From NCBI GenBank assembly GCA_019637685.1, contig JAHBVF010000008.1:62001-126000 (forward strand): 64,000 nt of DNA, in the 5' to 3' direction. The DNA is from Caldilineaceae bacterium. Its GTDB lineage: Bacteria > Chloroflexota > Anaerolineae > Caldilineales > Caldilineaceae. The notes under the pieces are model-generated. The model was not told where the DNA came from. It worked only from the letters and a program-made list of their open reading frames with translations, and searched no databases. Made by a program: the position numbers and the translations under genes. Positions 8,003 through 16,211 of this stretch are shown here, in pieces (the first letter of the stretch is position 1; every line of letters begins with the position of its first letter).

Positions 8003-8887
8003 ATGATTAAAATTGGTATGATCGGCGCGGACAGTACGCACACGGAATCGTACACCAAACTGGTCAATCTGCCTGAGGGGCCGCTCTTTGGACGGGCGCA
8101 AGTCGTCAAGCTTTGGGGCGAAGACCACGCACAGGCCCAGGAAAAAGCCAGTCAGTATCAGATTCCCCAGGTGACGGCTACCCCCGCCGAGGCAATCAGC
8201 GGCGTCGATCTGGTGATGATCTGCAACCGCTATGGGGATGACCACACCGCCCCGGCACGGCTCGCCATCGAAGCCGGACTCCCCACTTTTGTGGACAAGC
8301 CCTTTGCCAACGATTTCGATGACGTGCGTGCGCTGGTGAACCTGGCCGCGGACAAAGGCACGCCATTGATGTCCTGCTCCGCGGTGCGCTACGCAGTGGA
8401 GGTCCTAGCCCTGCAGCCGCGCCTGGCCGAGTTTGGCCCGCTCAATCTGGCCGTGACCAGTGGCCCTGCTGCGGGCGATTTCCCCAATCCGCGGGCGCGC
8501 CACCCCTTCTTCTACGGAACCCATCCGGTCGAACTGCTGCACACTCTTTTGGGGCCGGGGGCCGAAGCTGTGAGCACCCGGCGCACCCCCCGTTGCGACG
8601 TGGGGCTGGTGCATTATGCCGACGGCCGCCAGGGCGTGATCAATCTGTTGCAAAAATCGCCCAGTCTCTATCACGGGGCGGTCTATGGCGAGCAGGGCTG
8701 GGCCGAAGTTGATATCCGCAACTGGGATACCTTTTATGTGGGCACACTGGAGCGCGTGATCGAGATGGCCGAGACCAATACTCCGCCCTTTCCCATCGAT
8801 TGGGCGGTGGAGGTGATAGGTATTCTGACCGCGCTGCTGCGCTCTGCGGAAAATGGCGGCAAACAGATCAGTTTGAGCGATCTATAG
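8003..8887 (+). CDS. Short Gfo/Idh/MocA family oxidoreductase
   Basis: 294 residues, shorter than most members (330-390). It starts IKIGMIGADSTHTESY: the second Gly of the usual GxGxxG nucleotide motif is replaced by Asp/Ser, which is characteristic of a distinct subgroup. The EKP hallmark reads DKP at 98-100 (TFVDKPFAND). The C-terminal domain keeps a His in YGTHPVELLH but lacks the usual Asp before it. ATG 8003 is preceded by TTGGAG; the frame extends upstream across the hairpin at 7940 but without a ribosome site. Role inferred: NAD(P)-dependent sugar or inositol-type dehydrogenase. The next gene starts 18 bases later. Confidence 0.85.
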   Translation: MIKIGMIGADSTHTESYTKLVNLPEGPLFGRAQVVKLWGEDHAQAQEKASQYQIPQVTATPAEAISGVDLVMICNRYGDDHTAPARLAIEAGLPTFVDKPFANDFDDVRALVNLAADKGTPLMSCSAVRYAVEVLALQPRLAEFGPLNLAVTSGPAAGDFPNPRARHPFFYGTHPVELLHTLLGPGAEAVSTRRTPRCDVGLVHYADGRQGVINLLQKSPSLYHGAVYGEQGWAEVDIRNWDTFYVGTLERVIEMAETNTPPFPIDWAVEVIGILTALLRSAENGGKQISLSDL

Positions 8888-8905
8888 ACAAGCGAGCAAT
8901 TGACA

Positions 8906-9928
8906 ATGGAAAAGAATCTGACACCCCTCGCGCTGGCGATTGTTGGGCCGGGACGCATGGGGCAGCTATACGCACGCATTGCCGACGAAGCCTCGACAAT
9001 GGAATTGACTGCCATCTGCGGCCACACCGCCGAATCCACCCAGGCCACCGCGGCTGCCCATCACGTCCCCGGCTATGCCAATGGGGATATCCAGGCAATG
9101 CTGGCCGCCCACCCGGAGATCGAGGCGGTGATCGTTTCTGCTTCGGAGTGGGCGCATCTCGAACATGTGCTTGCCAGTCTGGATGCGGGCAAGCACGTGC
9201 TGGTGGAGAAACCCATGGCTATCAGCCTGTCCGATGCGTCCCAAATGATGGCCCACGCGGCCCAGGCAGGTGTACACCTGATGGTCTGCCACAGTCTGCG
9301 TTTTGATATGCGCTTTGCCGCTCTGCGCCAGGCCGTGGCCAACGGCGCGGTGGGCGATGTACTGCATCTCTACGCCCGCCGCAATGCACCCCAGATCGCG
9401 GTCGAACGGGTGATGGGCCGCTTCCCCCTGGCCTACTGGCTGGCTCCCCACGACATCGATATGATGCTGTGGACCACCGGCAGTCCTGTCCACAAAGTGA
9501 TGGCCTATTCCCGCGCGGGCGGCCAGGCGCGGCAGGACTTTATCATTGCTGTCTTTACCTTTGCCAACGGTGCGATTGGTGTGCTGGAAAGCTCCTGGGG
9601 GACGCCCGCTGTGAGCGGCCAACCCCTGACCGAGCAGTTCACAGTGCGGGGTACGGCGGGCATCGCCGAACTGCTGAGCAATCAATCCGGCGTCGGTGTC
9701 TATCGGGCCGGGGCCGCGCCCGAATATCCGGACATCGGCTACACCCCTGTGATCCACGACCAGCAGGAGGGGATGTTCCGTCGTCTGCTCCATCACTTTG
9801 TTGGGGTGGTGCGCGGGCAGCACCCGCCGATTGTGACGGGCGCTGATGGACTGGCGGCCATCCGGGTGGCCGCGGCCATCGATCGATCCCTGCGCGAAGG
9901 CTGTGAAGTCATCATCCCCCAGGAGTAG
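8906..9928 (+). CDS. Gfo/Idh/MocA family oxidoreductase
   Basis: 340 residues. GPGRMG at 14-19 is the nucleotide-binding loop, and EKP is at 101-103 (HVLVEKPMAI). The C-terminal domain shows WLAPHDIDMM in place of the classical DxGxH stretch, so it belongs to the Asp-less majority found in this window. The start is ATG 8906; a TTG at 8900 is an alternative and neither has a strong ribosome site. It is spaced 18 bases from the preceding oxidoreductase and 4 bases from the following VOC gene, so the three are likely co-transcribed. Substrate unknown. Confidence 0.88.
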   Translation: MEKNLTPLALAIVGPGRMGQLYARIADEASTMELTAICGHTAESTQATAAAHHVPGYANGDIQAMLAAHPEIEAVIVSASEWAHLEHVLASLDAGKHVLVEKPMAISLSDASQMMAHAAQAGVHLMVCHSLRFDMRFAALRQAVANGAVGDVLHLYARRNAPQIAVERVMGRFPLAYWLAPHDIDMMLWTTGSPVHKVMAYSRAGGQARQDFIIAVFTFANGAIGVLESSWGTPAVSGQPLTEQFTVRGTAGIAELLSNQSGVGVYRAGAAPEYPDIGYTPVIHDQQEGMFRRLLHHFVGVVRGQHPPIVTGADGLAAIRVAAAIDRSLREGCEVIIPQE

Positions 9929-9932
9929 CCCA

Positions 9933-10325
9933 ATGCCCACGTCTATCGAACACATCGCCATCGCGGCCAGGGACCCCGCTGCTTTGGCGCACTGGTATTG
10001 CGACGTTCTCGGCTTTTCTATGCTGGTGGCAGCGGCAGAAAGCCAGACCTATTTTGTGGGGCTGCCCAATGGGGGCGTGGTGGAGATTATTGCCGTCGAT
10101 CCCGCGTCCCAGGATGCCTCCACAGCCCACGCCGCGGGTCTGCATCACCTGGCCCTGCGTGTGGAGAACTTTGCCCAGTCCGCGCAGGACCTCCGGGAGC
10201 GGGGTGTCCACTTCACCGGTCCAGCCTATGGCAGCCCAGACGGAAGCACGCAGTTTGACTTTTTCTGCGACCCCGAAGGCAACCGGCTGCAACTGGTGCA
10301 ACGAACCCATCCGCTGGGAAGCTGA
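9933..10325 (+). CDS. VOC-family (glyoxalase-like) protein
   Basis: 130 residues with the two-module VOC pattern. Module 1 begins IEHIAIAARDPAALAHWY, a metal His in H-I-A, followed by VVEIIAVDP. Module 2 starts LHHLALRVENF and ends FDFFCDPEGNRLQLVQR, where the residue at the usual Glu ligand is Gln, so metal binding may be altered. AGGAG lies ten bases before ATG 9933. It is sandwiched between two oxidoreductases with spacings of 4 and 2 bases, which implies work on the same metabolite, possibly as an epimerase or lyase. Metal and substrate are unknown. Confidence 0.83.
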   Translation: MPTSIEHIAIAARDPAALAHWYCDVLGFSMLVAAAESQTYFVGLPNGGVVEIIAVDPASQDASTAHAAGLHHLALRVENFAQSAQDLRERGVHFTGPAYGSPDGSTQFDFFCDPEGNRLQLVQRTHPLGS

Positions 10326-10327
10326 CT

Positions 10328-11344
10328 GTGGATCTCAACTGGGGCGTCATCGGCGCGGGCAAAATTGTCGAACGGCAAATGGCCACGGCCTTTGCCCAGG
10401 CATCCGGGCAGCGGCTGGTGGCAGTGATGAAGCGCGATCTGACCCAGGCGCGCGCATTTGCCGCTCGCCACGAAGTGCCGAGAGCCTATGCCACAAGCGC
10501 CGCGCTGCTGGCAGACTCGGCGGTACAGGCCGTCTACATTGCCACGCCGCCCCATCTGCACGCGGCGCAAACGATGGAAGCGGCCCAGGCTGGCAAGCAC
10601 ATTCTCTGCGAAAAGCCCCTGGCCCTGGACACCGGCCAGGCCCGGCAGATGATTGACGCCTGTCGCGCCAACGGGGTGCAGTTGGCGGTCTGCTACTATC
10701 AGCGCTATAACAGCCGCCATCAGCAGATTCGCCGTTTGCTGGCCGCGGGGGCAATCGGGCAGGTGATGTCGGTGCGTCTCAACTTCTCCGATTTTTTCCC
10801 GCCCACACCCGGTTTCTGGCATCACAACCCAGCCATCAGCGGCGGGGGCGTGCTGATGGATTTGGGCGTCCACTGCGTCGATCTCCTGCGCTATCTCTGC
10901 GGCGATGTGACGGAAGTGGTGGCGCTGATCGATACACTGGCCGCGGATTCGCCAGTGGAGGATACAGCCACACTGCTGCTCAAATTGGTGAGTGGCGCGC
11001 AGGCTGTCATCACCAGCCATTGGAGCACGGCCAACTTTGAGCCAGCGCAGGCCAATGGGCTGGAGATCTGTGGCACACTGGGCACGATCCAGGCCAGCCC
11101 CATCCAGGCCAAAGATTCTTCCGGCTCTTTGCGGCTGATTACAGAGGCTGGGGTGCAGGACTTTTCTGTTGCACCCGGTGGTATGCGACCACACGTCGCG
11201 CTGCTGGAAGATTTCGCACAAACGATTGCCAATCGCACCCCATCCGCTATTGCTGGCGAAGAGGGATTGGCTGGATTGCAGGTCATCGAGGCTGCCCATC
11301 GCTCGGCAGAGACAGGCCGACGGATTGTACTTGGGCAGGTATAA
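10328..11344 (+). CDS. Gfo/Idh/MocA family oxidoreductase (canonical motifs)
   Basis: 338 residues. It starts with GTG (10328), only two bases after the VOC stop, consistent with translational coupling. GVIGAGKI forms the nucleotide loop, and EKP is at 94-96 (ILCEKPLAL). The C-terminal domain has MDLGVHCVD with D177 and H181, the full canonical catalytic pair; only this gene and the one at 23297 keep it in the window. Expected to be a NAD(P)-dependent sugar dehydrogenase acting on a ring hydroxyl. It ends the 7113-11344 unit and is followed directly by the second palindromic repeat. Confidence 0.9.
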   Translation: MDLNWGVIGAGKIVERQMATAFAQASGQRLVAVMKRDLTQARAFAARHEVPRAYATSAALLADSAVQAVYIATPPHLHAAQTMEAAQAGKHILCEKPLALDTGQARQMIDACRANGVQLAVCYYQRYNSRHQQIRRLLAAGAIGQVMSVRLNFSDFFPPTPGFWHHNPAISGGGVLMDLGVHCVDLLRYLCGDVTEVVALIDTLAADSPVEDTATLLLKLVSGAQAVITSHWSTANFEPAQANGLEICGTLGTIQASPIQAKDSSGSLRLITEAGVQDFSVAPGGMRPHVALLEDFAQTIANRTPSAIAGEEGLAGLQVIEAAHRSAETGRRIVLGQV

Positions 11345-11345
11345 G

Positions 11346-11429
11346 TACACTGGAAACAAAATTATTCGACTACAGAAGTTCGACTTTTCTGAAAAGTCGA
11401 ACTTCTACGCCCAAAAACTTTGTTGACGC
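11346..11429 (-). repeat. Palindromic MITE-like repeat, copy 2 (inverted)
   Basis: Nearly identical, in reverse orientation, to 865-949. The 16-bp stem is at 11374-11389 and 11391-11406 around a single T. Its right end carries TTGACG (11423-11428) facing the next gene, which could serve as a -35 box. It sits immediately after the oxidoreductase stop and may also act as a terminator-like hairpin. Confidence 0.7.
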
Positions 11430-11456
11430 TGCACTAAAACTCTGAATCTATCCTAC
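11423..11456 (+). promoter_or_regulatory. Possible promoter at the repeat edge with TATCCTAC word
   Basis: TTGACG (11423-11428) contributed by the repeat lies about 17 bases before a weak ATCTAT -10 candidate (11446-11451). TATCCTAC (11449-11456) overlaps it and is part of CTATCCTACGATAGG (11448-11462). The downstream AGGTGAT is the ribosome site of the glycosyltransferase, so part of the dyad could be fortuitous. Confidence 0.3.
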
Positions 11457-11472
11457 GATAGGTGATAAAAAT

Positions 11473-12567
11473 ATGCGTTCTATCTTCTTTTGGGAAGAAG
11501 CCGGTCTTTCGCTCACGGATGCCAACCCCTATGGCGGGTTGCTGGCGCGTGGCCTCGCCCGTTCCGGTGTAGAATTGCTGGCTGGCTACGCCAACGAATT
11601 CGATCGGGAATGGGTGCTTGCCAACCGCGGCCGGGTGGATGTACTCCACCTCAATTGGCCCCACTATCTGTATGATGCGCCGGACCTGGCTGGCCGGGTG
11701 GAACGTCTCGCCGCGCTCATCGACAACCTGGCCCTGGCGCGGGAACTGGGATACAAAATCGTCTGGACGGTCCACAACCTCTTCCCCCACGACAGTTCCA
11801 CGCCCGATCTCGACCGGCTGGCGCGCCTGGCAATCACCCAGCTTTCCACAGCGCTGATTGCCCACTGCCAATATTCCCGCACACTGGTGCAGCGCCACTT
11901 TCATCGCAGCGACGGGCTTTTCGTCATTCCCCACGGCCATTTTATGGATGTCTACCCCAACACAGTTTCACGCCAGCGCGCTCGCCAGAAATACGGGATT
12001 GGCGAGGACAATTTTGTCTATCTCTTCTTCGGCAATGTGCGCCCCTACAAGGGTCTGGAGAAGCTCCTGGATGTCTTTTGTTCACTGCCGGATGATCACC
12101 TGCGCTTGCTCCTGGCTGCCAAAGTCTACAATGAATATGGCGAGCAATTTGTCGCTCACGCACGGCAGCGCGACCCGCGCATTATTGTCCATCCTTCGCG
12201 CTTTTTTGCCAACGAGGAGTTTCAAGATTTCTTCAATGCCGCGGATGTTTCTGTCCTGCCCTTTGTCGATGTCCTGACCTCTGGCTCGGCGATTACTGCG
12301 TTGGGCTTTGGGCAGCCCCTTATCACACCGGGCGTGGGCTGTCTGCCCGAGTTGGTGGATAACACAATGGGCATCCTGTATGAGCCTAAGCAGCCTGACC
12401 CAAAACAGCCTGACCCAAAACAGTCCGATGTGCTGAAAGAGGCAATGGTTGCTATCCAGACGCGGGATCAGCAGGCCATGCGCCAGGCTGCCGTGCAGCG
12501 CGCCCGTTCGTTGGATTGGGACGAAATCGGTCGACGCACGCTGGCCGCATACCAGCACGGGGGGTAA
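11473..12567 (+). CDS. Glycosyltransferase, GT4-like (GT-B fold)
   Basis: 364 residues. The N-terminal domain has VDVLHLNWPHYLYDAP and IVWTVHNLFPHDSS, as in GT4-like enzymes. The C-terminal domain has YLFFGNVRPYKGLEKLLDVF (donor phosphate-binding RPYKG) and FFNAADVSVLPFVDVLTSGS, then ALGFGQPLITPGVGCLPEL. It should transfer a sugar from a nucleotide donor on the cytoplasmic face. AGGTGAT precedes the ATG. Residues around 305-320 are a tandem repeat, KQPDP-KQPDP-KQSDV, encoded by a 15-base repeat. The gene is at the head of a new transcription unit and is the only biosynthetic-looking enzyme nearby. Confidence 0.88.
   Translation: MRSIFFWEEAGLSLTDANPYGGLLARGLARSGVELLAGYANEFDREWVLANRGRVDVLHLNWPHYLYDAPDLAGRVERLAALIDNLALARELGYKIVWTVHNLFPHDSSTPDLDRLARLAITQLSTALIAHCQYSRTLVQRHFHRSDGLFVIPHGHFMDVYPNTVSRQRARQKYGIGEDNFVYLFFGNVRPYKGLEKLLDVFCSLPDDHLRLLLAAKVYNEYGEQFVAHARQRDPRIIVHPSRFFANEEFQDFFNAADVSVLPFVDVLTSGSAITALGFGQPLITPGVGCLPELVDNTMGILYEPKQPDPKQPDPKQSDVLKEAMVAIQTRDQQAMRQAAVQRARSLDWDEIGRRTLAAYQHGG
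12385..12429 (+). repeat. 15-base in-frame tandem repeat in the glycosyltransferase
   Basis: The unit AAACAGCCTGACCCA or a close variant is present about three times, encoding KQPDP units. Repeats of this kind can change copy number without a frameshift. It lies in a surface loop near the C-terminus, after the catalytic domain core. Confidence 0.75.
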
Positions 12568-12575
12568 CTGACTCT

Positions 12576-13352
12576 ATGTTCACAATTACCGAAGCGCGCC
12601 TGGACACAGGGGTGGGTCCCATCACCTATTGGCTGCATCCCGGGCAAAGCGCGTCTTCCGTTCTGCTGCTGAGCTTTTCTTCGACCCGCCAGGCATCCTT
12701 CCACGAAGAGCCATACGACATCCCGGCGCGGCTGTTTGCCGAGGCTGGCCACGCGGTCGCCAGCTTTGATCTGCCCAGCCACGGCGAACAGGTCAACGAT
12801 TTCGGGCAAGGAATCGAGGGCTTCTGCGCTGCTTTCTGCGCCGGGGCCGATCCCTTTGCCCGGTTTATCCAACAGGCCAAAGCTGTGATCGACGCCTGTC
12901 TGGCCCAGGGCGTGGGACAGGGCGGCATCTACGCCTGCGGCGTATCCAGAGCGGGCTACTGCGCGCTGCGTCTGGCCGCGGCAGACGAACGTGTCCGCGG
13001 CGTGGCTGGTCTGGCGCCGGTGGTTGATTGGCGCGCCCTGCGCGAGTTTGCCGGAGTCCGTCAGCGACCGGATGTGGCCGCACTGGCCCTGGAAAACTGG
13101 TCCGAGGCCCTGGTCGGCCGGGCGATTTTTCTGGCGATTGGCAATCGCGACCAGCGGGTGAGTAGCGCGGCCTGTGTGCATTTGGGGCTGCGTTTGTTCG
13201 AGGCCGAGGAGGCCGGGGGCGTTGACAAATCCGCGCTTCAGCTACACATTGTGGATGCTGAAGGCCACGCGCTGGGGAACGAGTGGCGCAGGGCTGGCGC
13301 TGAATTTTTGTTGGCCCAGGCATCAAACAATCAGTTAGGACTTCAAATATGA
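12576..13352 (+). CDS. Alpha/beta-hydrolase fold protein, esterase-like
   Basis: 258 residues. The nucleophile elbow is GVSRAG at 122-127 with S124. The acid is probably D192 in LAIGNRDQRVS, and the base is H231 in VDAEGHALGNEW. All three follow alpha/beta-hydrolase order. No signal peptide is visible, so it acts in the cytoplasm, probably on an ester such as an acetylated sugar or a lactone. The start is ATG 12576, eight bases after the glycosyltransferase stop, and its stop overlaps the ATG of the enolase-superfamily gene at 13349 by four bases, showing tight coupling. Confidence 0.82.
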   Translation: MFTITEARLDTGVGPITYWLHPGQSASSVLLLSFSSTRQASFHEEPYDIPARLFAEAGHAVASFDLPSHGEQVNDFGQGIEGFCAAFCAGADPFARFIQQAKAVIDACLAQGVGQGGIYACGVSRAGYCALRLAAADERVRGVAGLAPVVDWRALREFAGVRQRPDVAALALENWSEALVGRAIFLAIGNRDQRVSSAACVHLGLRLFEAEEAGGVDKSALQLHIVDAEGHALGNEWRRAGAEFLLAQASNNQLGLQI

Positions 13353-14470
13353 AAATTATACATATTGGCGCGGTTCTCATGCAGCCTATGCCGTGGGTAT
13401 TGGTGAAGGTGGAGACCGATGAGGGCATCACAGGCATTGGCGAAGCCTATCACGGCCCCGGTGTACACCAGATTGTAGTCGATTCCCGCTTGCAGGCTGC
13501 CGTGATTGGCCAAGACCCGCGCAATGTGGACAAGCTCTTTCGGGATATGATGCAGCGCATGTCGGCCTCGGGTTTTTATCAGGGCGCGGTGATGAGCGCC
13601 ATCAGCGGCATCGAAAGCGCGCTGTGGGACATCACTGGGCAGGCATTGGGTGTGCCGATCTGGCAACTGCTGGGTGGCAAATTCCGCGACAAAATTCGAC
13701 TCTACAACGACTGTCATGTCGGTGAGGACGGAACAGTCGATTCCTATATCACCAAGGCGAAGGAAGTCGAAGGACTCGGCTTTACCGCCCTAAAATTCGA
13801 TATCGACCCCTTGCCCAGCCGCCGGGATCACTACAACCGCGCCATCAGCAATGACGACATCGCCTATTATGTGGAGGTGGTGAGCGGGGTGCGCCAGAGT
13901 CTGCAACGCAATACGGACCTGGCCATCGACGCCCACTGGTTTTATGCGCCTGTGGATATTCTGAAAGTAGCCCGCGCCTTCGAGGACCTCAATCTGTTAT
14001 GGCTGGAAGACCCCATCCCGCCAGAGAATGTGGCTGCAATGGCCAGGGTCACTGAAGCGACACGCACGCCGATTTGCACGGGCGAAAATCTGTATACGCG
14101 CCACGGCTTCCGCGAGTTGATCGAGACCCAGGGGGCTGATATCATTTCTCCTGATCTGGCCAAGGCGGGAGGGCTGTTGGAGGGGCGGCGTATCGCGGAC
14201 TTGGCTGATCTCTACTATATCCCCGTGGCCCCCCACAATATTGGCAGCCCCATCGAGACCATCGCCACCTGTCATGTGATGGCCGCGGTCCCCAATTTCC
14301 TGGCGCTGGAATTTCATCACTTGCACAATCCGGTATGGGAAAATTTGATCGAGGGTCCACCCCTGATCGAGGCTGGTCACATCGACGTGCCCAACCGCCC
14401 TGGGCTGGGCGTGACCCTCAACGAGGATACGCTGCGTGCGAATACAAAAGAGAACCTGGGCTTTTTCTAA
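13349..14470 (+). CDS. Enolase-superfamily sugar-acid dehydratase (DgoD/mannonate dehydratase-like)
   Basis: 373 residues with the mandelate racemase/muconate lactonizing fold. The metal ligands are D194 (AIDAHW), E220 (WLEDPI) and E246 (CTGENLY). H196 follows D194 by two, and H296 (APHNIGSP) follows E246 by fifty. That spacing is the one I know for galactonate dehydratase, where two His act as base and acid. K149 in ALKFD holds the second-strand place. It should dehydrate an aldonate to a 2-keto-3-deoxy acid; which aldonate cannot be told. It overlaps the hydrolase before it, and an FAH-family hydrolase follows two genes later, which fits a non-phosphorylative sugar-acid route. Confidence 0.88.
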   Translation: MKIIHIGAVLMQPMPWVLVKVETDEGITGIGEAYHGPGVHQIVVDSRLQAAVIGQDPRNVDKLFRDMMQRMSASGFYQGAVMSAISGIESALWDITGQALGVPIWQLLGGKFRDKIRLYNDCHVGEDGTVDSYITKAKEVEGLGFTALKFDIDPLPSRRDHYNRAISNDDIAYYVEVVSGVRQSLQRNTDLAIDAHWFYAPVDILKVARAFEDLNLLWLEDPIPPENVAAMARVTEATRTPICTGENLYTRHGFRELIETQGADIISPDLAKAGGLLEGRRIADLADLYYIPVAPHNIGSPIETIATCHVMAAVPNFLALEFHHLHNPVWENLIEGPPLIEAGHIDVPNRPGLGVTLNEDTLRANTKENLGFF

Positions 14471-14494
14471 AAACGAAGGCAATGGAGGCGTTGT

Positions 14495-15118
14495 ATGCGA
14501 GTGATTGTTGTCGGTTGTGAGTACAGCGGTGTGACGACTTTAATCGAGGGTTTGATGGCATGGGGCGATGAGCGGGGCATTCATCACCACCTGGACGATC
14601 ATTTTACCATTCCCGACAGCCAGCATCTGGACCCGGTCGATGGCGCGATGATGCTCCACCTTACGCCGTTGCTCAAAGAGCGTTTTCAGCGCTTTCAGTT
14701 GGTCTATCATCTGCGGCTATTGCATCATTTCGAGCACATTCTCCTGGGCGGTTTTCACATCGAAGAGGAGATCTACGGGCCGCACTACTACTATCCAGGC
14801 GTGCCCACAATCGGTGTGCGTGAATACGAGGCCGAGATGCCGTCAGACACTATTCTTGTCCATCTCACCGCACGGCCCGAAGTGATTCAGGCAAGAATGC
14901 AGAATACACCCCACGGCCACACGCTGATTCAGGAAGCTGATATCCCTATGCTGCTTGAACAATTTCACCAGAAATACCGGGAATCGTGGATCAAAAAGAA
15001 GCTGATGATCGACACTTCGGACCTGACGCCGGGGGATCTGTTGCAAACATTTTTGGAAAAGTCGTTGCCCCATTTGAATACGCGTGATATGTTAACGCGC
15101 ATAGCCGAGAAGTCTTAA
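14495..15118 (+). CDS. P-loop-like protein with degenerate Walker A
   Basis: 207 residues. The N-terminus MRVIVVGCEYSGVTTLIEGL has the beta-strand, loop and helix of a P-loop kinase, but the Walker A Lys is Val: G7-CEYS-G12-V-T-T instead of GxxxxGKS/T. DDHFTIPD and the ILVHLTARPEVIQARM stretch (strand followed by a LID-like Arg helix) also resemble small-molecule or thymidylate-kinase-like proteins. Without the Lys, catalysis by the usual route is doubtful; it may bind a nucleotide or act as a pseudokinase. GGAGG at 14484-14488 fixes the start. It lies between the dehydratase and the FAH hydrolase in one operon. Confidence 0.72.
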   Translation: MRVIVVGCEYSGVTTLIEGLMAWGDERGIHHHLDDHFTIPDSQHLDPVDGAMMLHLTPLLKERFQRFQLVYHLRLLHHFEHILLGGFHIEEEIYGPHYYYPGVPTIGVREYEAEMPSDTILVHLTARPEVIQARMQNTPHGHTLIQEADIPMLLEQFHQKYRESWIKKKLMIDTSDLTPGDLLQTFLEKSLPHLNTRDMLTRIAEKS

Positions 15119-15142
15119 ATAACCCCTCGAAGGAGAAAAATC

Positions 15143-16072
15143 GTGAAATTAGCAACCTTTATCCGCGACCAGCAGCAACGCGTGGGCGCGGTTGTGGATG
15201 GCCGTGTCATCGATCTCGCGGCCGCACTGCAAGCCAGCGGCAAGGGCGATCCCGCCACTGCCTCCTCTGTGTTGACACTCCTGGCGGCTGGCCCGGACAG
15301 CCTGGAAGACGCCAAGGCCGCGGTAGCCTGGGCCGAAACGCAAGGCGCTGACATTGCCTACCCGCTGGAAGCGGTTAAGCTGGCCGCGCCCATTCCCTGC
15401 CCCGGCAAACTGCTCTGCCTGGCAGGCAACTACGCCTCCCACATTTTGGAAGGCGGCGGCTCCTTTGCGGGCAAAGAAAAGATGATTCCCCGCTTCTTCA
15501 GCAAACCCTGCACATCCGTTGTGGGCACAGGCGATGCCATTCGTGTCCCCGCCTCCACTGGCTTTGCCGATTGGGAGCTGGAACTGGCGGTGGTGATCGG
15601 CAAAACAGGCCGGGACCTGACGCCCGCCCAGGCCACGGAGTACATTGCCGGCTACACAATCTTCAATGACATTTCGGCGCGGGAGCTGACCTTTCGCAAG
15701 GACCTGCCCCAGCAGGAGGGCGACTGGTTCTTCGATTGGCTGGTGGGCAAATGGTTCGACACCTTTGGCCCGATGGGTCCGTGGCTGACGACAGCCGATG
15801 AGATTGAGCGTCCGGATAATCTGCGCATGCAGCTCTGGTACAACGGCCAATTGCAGCAGGACGCCAACACCGGCCAGATGATCTTCTCCCCTGCCGAGGC
15901 CATTGCCTTCATTTCCCAATTCGTCACTTTGCAGCCCGGCGATATTATCAGCACGGGGACCCCGGCTGGGGTGGGCCTCTCGAAAAAGATGCGTCTGAAC
16001 CCCGGCGATCACATTCGTGGCGAGATTGAAGGACTGGGCGTACTGGAAAATTCAGTAGAACGCCTGGACTGA
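15143..16072 (+). CDS. Fumarylacetoacetate hydrolase (FAH) family protein
   Basis: 309 residues. The C-terminal FAH domain carries the metal ligands E145 and E147 (DWELELAVVIG) and D176 (FNDISARELTF), followed by GDIISTGTPAGVGLSKK, the usual substrate-loop signature. The N-terminal 80 residues are the usual small domain (FIRDQQQRVGAVVDGRVIDL). Family members hydrolyse or decarboxylate acylpyruvates; 2,4-diketo-3-deoxy-sugar-acid hydrolases are a known subgroup. Its place after a DgoD-like dehydratase makes that the favoured guess. It starts at GTG 15143 with GAAGGAGAAA upstream. Confidence 0.88.
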   Translation: MKLATFIRDQQQRVGAVVDGRVIDLAAALQASGKGDPATASSVLTLLAAGPDSLEDAKAAVAWAETQGADIAYPLEAVKLAAPIPCPGKLLCLAGNYASHILEGGGSFAGKEKMIPRFFSKPCTSVVGTGDAIRVPASTGFADWELELAVVIGKTGRDLTPAQATEYIAGYTIFNDISARELTFRKDLPQQEGDWFFDWLVGKWFDTFGPMGPWLTTADEIERPDNLRMQLWYNGQLQQDANTGQMIFSPAEAIAFISQFVTLQPGDIISTGTPAGVGLSKKMRLNPGDHIRGEIEGLGVLENSVERLD

Positions 16073-16211
16073 CCCTGCGGAACGATCTCCAACTGGCTGC
16101 ACGCATACAATCAGGCGCTGCGCAGTGGACTGGCTGCATCACCGGGACTGTCCGGTTCCGCAAGCCTGGCTGCGTAGCGCCGCAAAACCTCTCCAGCGGA
16201 TTGGCTTTTCA

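Noticed and set aside
865..11429. Composite transposon bounded by the two palindromic repeats
   Set aside because: The repeats are too short to be IS ends, no transposase with such ends is present, and the IS110 in between is a separate insertion.
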